From Oscillospiraceae bacterium (GTDB taxonomy: Bacteria > Bacillota > Clostridia > Oscillospirales > Ruminococcaceae), in NCBI GenBank assembly GCA_009783205.1, contig WRHO01000002.1, forward strand, positions 119,893 to 183,892: DNA of 64,000 nt. Direction: 5' to 3'. Shown here in pieces: positions 58,938 to 64,000 of this stretch. Each line of letters begins with the position of its first letter. Position 1 is the first letter of the stretch. Made by a program: the position numbers and the translations under genes. Below the pieces are notes generated by a model. The model saw nothing but the letters and a program-made list of their open reading frames with translations. It made no database searches and had not been told where the DNA came from.

Positions 58938-60050
58938 ATGGATTGGATTTATAAGGTGAAGACGCCGTGTTATGTAATCGACAAAGCGCGGCTTATTAAA
59001 AATTTAGAGATTTTGCGGGGGGTAGAGCGGGCAACCGACTGTAACATTCTTTTGGCGCAGAAGGCTTTTTCCATGTACGAATTGTATCCGTTAATAGGCG
59101 AATACATCTCGGGGACGGCGGCGAGCGGTTTATATGAGGCGCGCTTGGGGCGCGAGGAGATGGGAGGCGAGGTTCATGTTTTTTCCCCCGCATATAAAGA
59201 CGGCGATTTTGCAAAACTGACGCGAATATGCAGTCATATTGTCTTTAATTCGCTCAGCCAGTGGGAGCGGTTTAAGGATAAAATGCCCGGCGACATTTCT
59301 GCGGGAATACGAATCAACCCGGAATATTCCGAGATTCAAACCGAGCTGTACAACCCCTGTTGCAAAGGCTCGCGCTTCGGTATAACGAGCAAATTATGGG
59401 AAGGCGCGGATTTGACGGGGATAACGGGTGTGCATTTTCATACAATGTGTGAACAAAACTCCGACACTCTTGAAAAAACGCTTAATATTGTGCTTGATAA
59501 ATTCGGTTCTCGTTTAAACGAGTTTAAATGGGTCAATTTTGGCGGAGGACATCATATAACCCGCGAGGATTATAATATCCCGTTGCTCGAGAGGTGTATC
59601 AAGCGGATTACCGATTTGGGGTTGAGGGTCTATCTCGAGCCGGGCGAAGCAATCGCGCTTAATGCCGGATTTCTCGTTACAGAGGTTCTCGATACGCTTT
59701 ACAATGATATGTCTATAGCTATTGTTGACGCTTCTGCCGCCTGTCATATGCCCGACGTTTTAGAAATGCCGTATACGCCGAGCATTATCGGTACAAATGA
59801 AAAAGGCGGTTATCGCTTCCGTATAGGCTCAAACACCTGTCTCGCGGGAGACATTATCGGCGATTATTCGTTCGATTCGCCGCTTAAAGCGGGGGAAAGG
59901 CTTGTGTTTACCGATATGGCGATTTATACAATGGTTAAAAACAACACCTTTAACGGCGTACCGTTGCCGAGTATAGCCGTCCTTCACGAAAATAACGAGA
60001 TAGAAATGATTAAGGAATTTGGGTACAATGACTTTAAACAACGATTGTGA
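58938..60050 (+). CDS. nspC: Carboxynorspermidine decarboxylase
   Basis: PLP enzyme of the alternative spermidine/norspermidine route (carboxyspermidine decarboxylation). 370 residues, alanine-racemase-like fold. Seen: TPCYVIDKARLIKNLEIL, LLAQKAFSMYELYP with the PLP lysine, GVHFHTMCEQNS, WVNFGGGHHIT, VYLEPGEAIALNAG and the C-terminal catalytic Cys region CLAGDIIGDYSF. The partner carboxynorspermidine synthase is not in the window. Its end overlaps ispH by 23 bp. Confidence 0.92.
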   Translation: MDWIYKVKTPCYVIDKARLIKNLEILRGVERATDCNILLAQKAFSMYELYPLIGEYISGTAASGLYEARLGREEMGGEVHVFSPAYKDGDFAKLTRICSHIVFNSLSQWERFKDKMPGDISAGIRINPEYSEIQTELYNPCCKGSRFGITSKLWEGADLTGITGVHFHTMCEQNSDTLEKTLNIVLDKFGSRLNEFKWVNFGGGHHITREDYNIPLLERCIKRITDLGLRVYLEPGEAIALNAGFLVTEVLDTLYNDMSIAIVDASAACHMPDVLEMPYTPSIIGTNEKGGYRFRIGSNTCLAGDIIGDYSFDSPLKAGERLVFTDMAIYTMVKNNTFNGVPLPSIAVLHENNEIEMIKEFGYNDFKQRL

Positions 60051-60945
60051 AAATGAAACATATTCGAGCGTAACGGTCGCAAAAAACGCGGGCTTTTGTT
60101 CGGGGGTAAGGCGGGCAATGTCCTTAGCCTTAAGCACCGCGGAAAAACACGGAAAAGCCTATACAATCGGAAGATTAGTCCATAACGACGACGCTATTTC
60201 AATTCTCGAGAGCAAAAACGTGTTCGCCGTGAACGATATTTCCGAGGCGGACGAAAACGCCGTTTTTGTAATACGAAGTCACGGCGTAGGTAAGGACGTT
60301 TATGATAAATTAAAGGACAGGGTTTTTTATGACGCAACCTGTCCCTTTGTCAAAAAAATCCACGAAATTGTCGAAACGGCGGTATCACCCGATTCCGTCG
60401 TTATAATTGCCGGCGATAAATCGCACCCCGAGGTAAAAGGAATTATCGGACATATAAAATCTGAATATTATATTGTTAATTCCGACGAGGAATTGAATCT
60501 TTTGTTGAATATTAACAAAAATATTCGTCAAAATGCACTAATTTTTGTCGCCCAGACGACCTTTAATGAGTACAAATGGCGAGATTGTATAAAAATTATA
60601 AAAAAACACTGTACAAACTTAAAAATATTTGATACAATATGTAATGCGACTGTCGAGAGGCAGGAACGGGCGAGGGAATTATCAAAGGATATTGCGAAGG
60701 CTCCCTACGGGTTGATGGTCGTTATAGGCAGCAAACACAGCAGTAATTCGGTTAAGCTTTATGAAATATGCAAGGAGAATTGTGCAAATACCGTTTTTAT
60801 AGAAAATGTGTACGATTCGACTCTCGAAAAGTTTTCAACACGCGGAGCGTGTAAAATAGGAATTACCGCGGGGGCGAGCGTTCCGGCGGAAATAATCAAG
60901 GAGGTTCATAATTATTATGAGCATGGAAATCAAAAACGCGGGTGA
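60028..60945 (+). CDS. ispH: 4-hydroxy-3-methylbut-2-enyl diphosphate reductase
   Basis: Last step of the MEP isoprenoid pathway, an iron-sulfur enzyme making IPP and DMAPP. 305 residues. Cys ligands in AKNAGFCSGVRRAM, DATCPFVKK and ICNATVERQ; also FVIRSHGVGK and IGSKHSSNS. ATG 60028 is chosen over TTG 60019. It overlaps nspC upstream and the S1 gene downstream (29 bp), implying tight coupling. ispF is elsewhere at 10406. Confidence 0.95.
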   Translation: MTLNNDCENETYSSVTVAKNAGFCSGVRRAMSLALSTAEKHGKAYTIGRLVHNDDAISILESKNVFAVNDISEADENAVFVIRSHGVGKDVYDKLKDRVFYDATCPFVKKIHEIVETAVSPDSVVIIAGDKSHPEVKGIIGHIKSEYYIVNSDEELNLLLNINKNIRQNALIFVAQTTFNEYKWRDCIKIIKKHCTNLKIFDTICNATVERQERARELSKDIAKAPYGLMVVIGSKHSSNSVKLYEICKENCANTVFIENVYDSTLEKFSTRGACKIGITAGASVPAEIIKEVHNYYEHGNQKRG

Positions 60946-62182
60946 ACTCGAGATAGGTGTTCCCGGCGAAAATCTTACCGACGGCGAAATAGACTTTATG
61001 GCGGAGGTTGATAAAACCTTCCAAAAAATATATACAGGGAAAAGGGTTAAAGCGTATGTCATGAGCATCAACAACAATGAAATTGTTGTTGATTTAGGCG
61101 TTAAACAGTCCGGGTACATACCCGCAGACGAAATCGGTGACGCGGAAATAAAGCTCGGCGATGAAATCGAGTGTATAGTTACTAAGGTGAACGACGCAGA
61201 GGGATTTGTACACCTTTCCAAAAAGAGGGTGGATTCCGAGCTTGGCTACGAGAAGCTTTCCGCCGCTTATAACGAGAGCGAGGTTCTCGAAGGGGTTGTT
61301 GATTCGGTAGTGAACAGCGGTGTGATTATTATTTTTGAGGGGTCGAGGATATTTGTACCCGCCTCACAAAGCGGCGTTCCTAAAAGCGGAAACTTAGAGA
61401 CGCTTCTTAAAAAGACCGTAAAGTTTAAGGTTATAGAGATAAACGAACAACGTAAACGTCTCGTCGGTTCAATAAGAGCCGCTAATCGTCTCGAAAATGA
61501 CGCGGCGCGGGAGAAGTTTTGGTCAGAAATTGAGGTCGGAAAGAGATTTGTCGGCGAGATTAAATCAATGGAGAGTTACGGCGTTTTTGTAGACCTCGGC
61601 GGCGTTGACGGAATGGTTCATCTTTCCGAATTAACCTGGGCGAGGGTCAGACACCCGAGAGAGGTTGTCTCAATAGGGGATAAGCTCGAGGTTACCGTTA
61701 AGAGTTTTGACCCCGATAAAAGACGGGTTTCGCTCATCGCAAAAGACCCGAACGAAAACCCATGGATTATATTCGATAATGAATACAGCGTTGGTATGAA
61801 CGTAAAAGCAACCGTTGTTAATATTACCGCATTTGGTGCGTTTGCTCGCATTGTTCCCGGGATTGACGGTTTGATTCACATTTCACAAATTTGTAACGAC
61901 AGGATTAAGAGCGTCAACGAAAGACTTCAAATCGGACAAGAGGTCGAAGCCCAAATTACCGAGATTAACCTCGACAATAAACGCGTGAGCATTTCTATGA
62001 AGGCTTTACTCGAGCCGCCTCCGCCGGCAGAAATTGATGAAGACGGAGGTGCAGTCGAAGAGGTTGATGACGTTGACGATGAGCTTGAAGACGATAACAC
62101 CGTTGACGAAACGGAGGAGACCGAAGCGATTGAAGAACGGGCAGACGATGTAACGGGCGTTGACGAGACCATTGAGGAATAA
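60917..62182 (+). CDS. S1-domain RNA-binding protein (ribosomal protein S1-like)
   Basis: 421 residues with four S1 repeats: near 45 (GKRVKAYVMSINNNEIVVDL), near 125 (degenerate), near 205 (GKRFVGEIKSMESYGVFVDL) and near 290 (GMNVKATVVNITAFGAFARI), and a long acidic tail (about 370-421). In Clostridia this protein follows or is fused to IspH; here the genes overlap by 29 bp. It may help translation initiation. RBS AAGGAGG. Confidence 0.9.
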   Translation: MSMEIKNAGELEIGVPGENLTDGEIDFMAEVDKTFQKIYTGKRVKAYVMSINNNEIVVDLGVKQSGYIPADEIGDAEIKLGDEIECIVTKVNDAEGFVHLSKKRVDSELGYEKLSAAYNESEVLEGVVDSVVNSGVIIIFEGSRIFVPASQSGVPKSGNLETLLKKTVKFKVIEINEQRKRLVGSIRAANRLENDAAREKFWSEIEVGKRFVGEIKSMESYGVFVDLGGVDGMVHLSELTWARVRHPREVVSIGDKLEVTVKSFDPDKRRVSLIAKDPNENPWIIFDNEYSVGMNVKATVVNITAFGAFARIVPGIDGLIHISQICNDRIKSVNERLQIGQEVEAQITEINLDNKRVSISMKALLEPPPPAEIDEDGGAVEEVDDVDDELEDDNTVDETEETEAIEERADDVTGVDETIEE

Positions 62183-62193
62183 TATACAAAATG

Positions 62194-62230
62194 AAAAGCG
62201 GTACAGTTTGGTTAAACTGTACCGCTTTTC
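62194..62230 (+). terminator. Terminator of the rnhA-nspC-ispH-S1 direction
   Basis: AAAAGCGGTACAGTTT, loop GGTT, AAACTGTACCGCTTTT: a 16 bp perfect stem with flanking A and T runs, 12 bp after the S1 gene stop. Confidence 0.9.
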
Positions 62231-62256
62231 GGAACTGTTATACTTTAGAGGTTCTC

Positions 62257-62476
62257 TTATATCAAAGTGCCGTGTTTCAATTCCGAAACAACACGCACCG
62301 CTAAAGCAGTGCCGCCCTCACGGGCTACTCCGTAGTTGTCGGTTTCGTCCGAAAACCATGAATACGTCTTTGCTGAATAAATCATACACATATGCACTTG
62401 TTTTATTGTGCTTTTCGGCAACAGCGTATATGCAAAATAGCAAGAAATATAGAATTTTATCTTCTGTTTTAGTCAT
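62257..62476 (-). pseudogene. Decayed small gene, N-terminal part DUF3791-like
   Basis: From ATG 62476 the minus strand encodes 52 residues: LYFLLFCIYAVAEKHNKTSA then YVYDLFSKDV, resembling the helical DUF3791 domain found next to DUF3990 proteins. Reading then stops at 62318. An overlapping frame continues with KTYSWFSDETDNYGVAREGG and TALAVRVVSELKHGTLI to a stop at 62257, an unrecognised C-terminal fragment. It begins 2 bp after the stop of the dockerin-like gene. It is either two small overlapping ORFs or, more likely, a frameshifted remnant. Confidence 0.45.
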
Positions 62477-62478
62477 TT

Positions 62479-63798
62479 TTACCAATATCCTACACAGTTA
62501 GGATTAGGGCATTTTCTTGAAGGATTATCTACTATCATTCCTCCGCAACGCAAGCAAGGGAAATCATAAAACCCTACATGATTCGAAACTAACTCCGTTA
62601 CTCCTTGAATATCGTTATTATCAACTTCAATTAACTCCATGAAAGATAAATTCCAGCACGGCTCTGCAGAATATCGTTTAATCGTAGAATTTACAATCAA
62701 TTTATTCTCATCAATCAATACAGAATCAATTGTGTGAATTGCACCGTCCGCAACACCGCTATATTGCCAAACAATGATTGATTTAGTCGCAAAATAATCT
62801 GTGTTATATGTCTTTGACAATTCTTCAATTCTATAATTAACATGAATAAATCCATCAACATTGCCATAATGATAAGAATTTAATTCGCTTATAACCGCAG
62901 TCAAGTCATCGTAACTCCGTATAAAATGTAATGTGATATCGCTCCCATTATTCGGAAACCCGTGTACATAATAATAACCGAGTAAATTATAATCAATTTC
63001 TCCCTCTAAGACCGGTCTGGTAGTAGTTTCCGGTGGGGTTGTTGTTTCCGGCGGCATTGTTGTCTCCGGCGCGCTCGTTGTAGTCATAACCGGCATATTG
63101 TCATACCCTCTGCAAGATATCCAGTTGCGGTAAAGCTCCGCTACGTCTTCTTTTGTAAGCAACCCTATATCATAGGCACTGTCGAGATAACGTAAAACGC
63201 CATTATTCCAAATCAATATTTGTTGTCCGTCGCGATATTCAAATGTATATCCGGCAACCGTTTCGCTCCACTCCTCATCGGAATACCACCCATTACCAAG
63301 CCAAAATGCAACGCTACCGTCATAAATTCCGAAACAGTGTTGGATTATTACGGCGTTGGGGTTTTCGGGATAATAGGTTTTCTTTATCTGTTGTTTTAAC
63401 TCTGCGGATAGTGATTCAAGGCAATCGTGACAGTCGGTTGGGTCTTCCGTTTCGGGTAAAGTCGCAGATTCCGGCGGCTCGGTACCCTCAACCGGTACAG
63501 TTGTCTCCGGCGGCACTTCTTGCGTATCCCTCGGCATTGTCACACAATCCCCCAATCCAATAATCCCCTCCAACACAATTATCCCGTCAAAGATATCAAC
63601 GACACCGTTCTTGTTATGGTCGTATACCTCGACAGGCGTTAACTCAATCATGCCTACGCAGTCCTCAAGAATGTCAATAAAATCGAAGATGTCGGCGTTG
63701 CGCGTTTGAGCATTGTCGGCGGGTGTGGTCGCGAGTACGGGCAGTGTGAGCGCGCACAGCATTGTTGCTGTGAGCAGTAGTGATAGTAGCTTTTTCAT
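62479..63798 (-). CDS. Secreted protein with N-terminal dockerin-like repeats
   Basis: 439 residues. Signal peptide MKKLLSLLLTATMLCALTLP..., then two dockerin-type segments: a degenerate DIFDFIDILEDCVGM and a good one, DHNKNGVVDIFDGIIVLEGI, with the Ca-binding DxNxxG loop. Thr/Pro/Glu linkers (PETTTPPETTTRP) flank a central domain of unknown type, with YPENPNAVIIQHCFGIYDGS and WLGNGWYSDEEWSETVAG. The C terminus ends in a zinc ribbon CLRCGGMIVDNPSRKCPNPNC. Dockerins dock to cohesins on scaffoldins or the cell surface; none is encoded here. An N-terminal dockerin directly after the signal peptide is unusual. Confidence 0.8.
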   Translation of the reverse strand: MKKLLSLLLTATMLCALTLPVLATTPADNAQTRNADIFDFIDILEDCVGMIELTPVEVYDHNKNGVVDIFDGIIVLEGIIGLGDCVTMPRDTQEVPPETTVPVEGTEPPESATLPETEDPTDCHDCLESLSAELKQQIKKTYYPENPNAVIIQHCFGIYDGSVAFWLGNGWYSDEEWSETVAGYTFEYRDGQQILIWNNGVLRYLDSAYDIGLLTKEDVAELYRNWISCRGYDNMPVMTTTSAPETTMPPETTTPPETTTRPVLEGEIDYNLLGYYYVHGFPNNGSDITLHFIRSYDDLTAVISELNSYHYGNVDGFIHVNYRIEELSKTYNTDYFATKSIIVWQYSGVADGAIHTIDSVLIDENKLIVNSTIKRYSAEPCWNLSFMELIEVDNNDIQGVTELVSNHVGFYDFPCLRCGGMIVDNPSRKCPNPNCVGYW

Positions 63799-63880
63799 AA
63801 ATAATTCCTCCTAAAAATTGTTTTGTTTGTATAGTATATGCGCGCGGGTATACGTATGTTTACTATAATTAACTGCTTTA

Positions 63881-63909
63881 ATGATACCACGGTGAGTTTA
63901 ATTTGTCAA
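63881..63909 (-). promoter_or_regulatory. Sigma-A promoter of the dockerin-like gene
   Basis: Minus strand TTGACA (63909-63904), 17 bp, TATCAT (63886-63881), about 83 bp before the start codon. Nothing else was seen between 63799 and the window end. Confidence 0.75.
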
Positions 63910-64000
63910 TGCACAAATTGGTAGAAATTTCTGTGGATATTTTAGTGAGAATGTACAAAAAGTGGGCATTTTTGGATAAACTTAACCATATAGCAAGGTG

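Overview
The window looks like chromosomal DNA of an anaerobic, endospore-forming, flagellated Firmicute of the class Clostridia, most likely an uncultured gut or rumen-type lineage. The evidence is a SpoVAC-SpoVAD-SpoVAE germinant-channel operon, a late flagellar operon (flgM-flgN-flgK-flgL-DUF6470-fliW-csrA-fliD-fliS), Rex, the dnaX-ybaB-recR order, and secreted dockerin-like and CotH proteins. No tRNA, rRNA, CRISPR array, prophage or intact transposase was seen.

Layout. 1-6.8 kb: the 3' end of a probable aconitase, a eukaryote-type NADP isocitrate dehydrogenase, Rex, and a giant secreted CotH-kinase/lamin-tail protein. 6.8-7.4 kb: a type I toxin-antitoxin-like module and a small unknown gene. 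7.5-9.7 kb: spoVAC, spoVAD, spoVAE and a DUF4363 gene. 9.7-10.4 kb: a decayed ATPase pseudogene and an AT-rich repeat. 10.4-21.6 kb: ispF, then the late flagellar operon behind a sigma-D-type promoter; FlgK and FliD carry large extra domains. 21.6-25.1 kb: a second type I toxin-antitoxin-like module, a secreted protein with about 56 cysteines, and a two-gene cassette with a retropepsin-like protein between direct repeats. 25.2-33.3 kb: guaB, an LRR protein, dnaX-ybaB-recR, and aroF-tyrA-aroB. 33.3-41.3 kb: mutS2 and a DUF1015 gene diverging from a perfectly palindromic double promoter, a sugar epimerase, and a MacAB-like export system. 41.4-49.7 kb: a hybrid histidine kinase, thrS, a lipoprotein, a cluster of DnaA-box-like 9-mers, tex and an orphan parA. 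49.8-51.6 kb: a duplicated lipoprotein family including a deletion-fusion mini-copy. 51.6-54.4 kb: GGGtGRT protein, PspC-like protein, NifU-like scaffold and a TM2 protein. 54.4-58.3 kb (minus strand): cmk, plsC, an HD-domain gene and yifB. 58.4-62.2 kb (plus strand): rnhA, nspC, ispH and an S1-domain protein. 62.3-63.8 kb: a decayed fragment and a secreted dockerin-like protein.

The most unusual features are small. (1) Two type I toxin-antitoxin-like modules encode 26-27 residue membrane peptides opposed by antisense RNAs with strong promoters. They share the sequence around the toxin stop codon. (2) A family of intergenic hairpin elements ends in CGGAAAGG, often followed by ATGGTCATA, always just upstream of start codons, as if it carried its own ribosome binding site. 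(3) A 162 bp MITE-like element has perfect 21 bp terminal inverted repeats. (4) A tandem repeat of the AGTTGAC type occurs at two intergenic sites and once in frame inside mutS2. (5) Large repeat-bearing insertions sit in the filament cap protein FliD and in FlgK. All functional calls rest on reading the sequence by eye; no database search was run.
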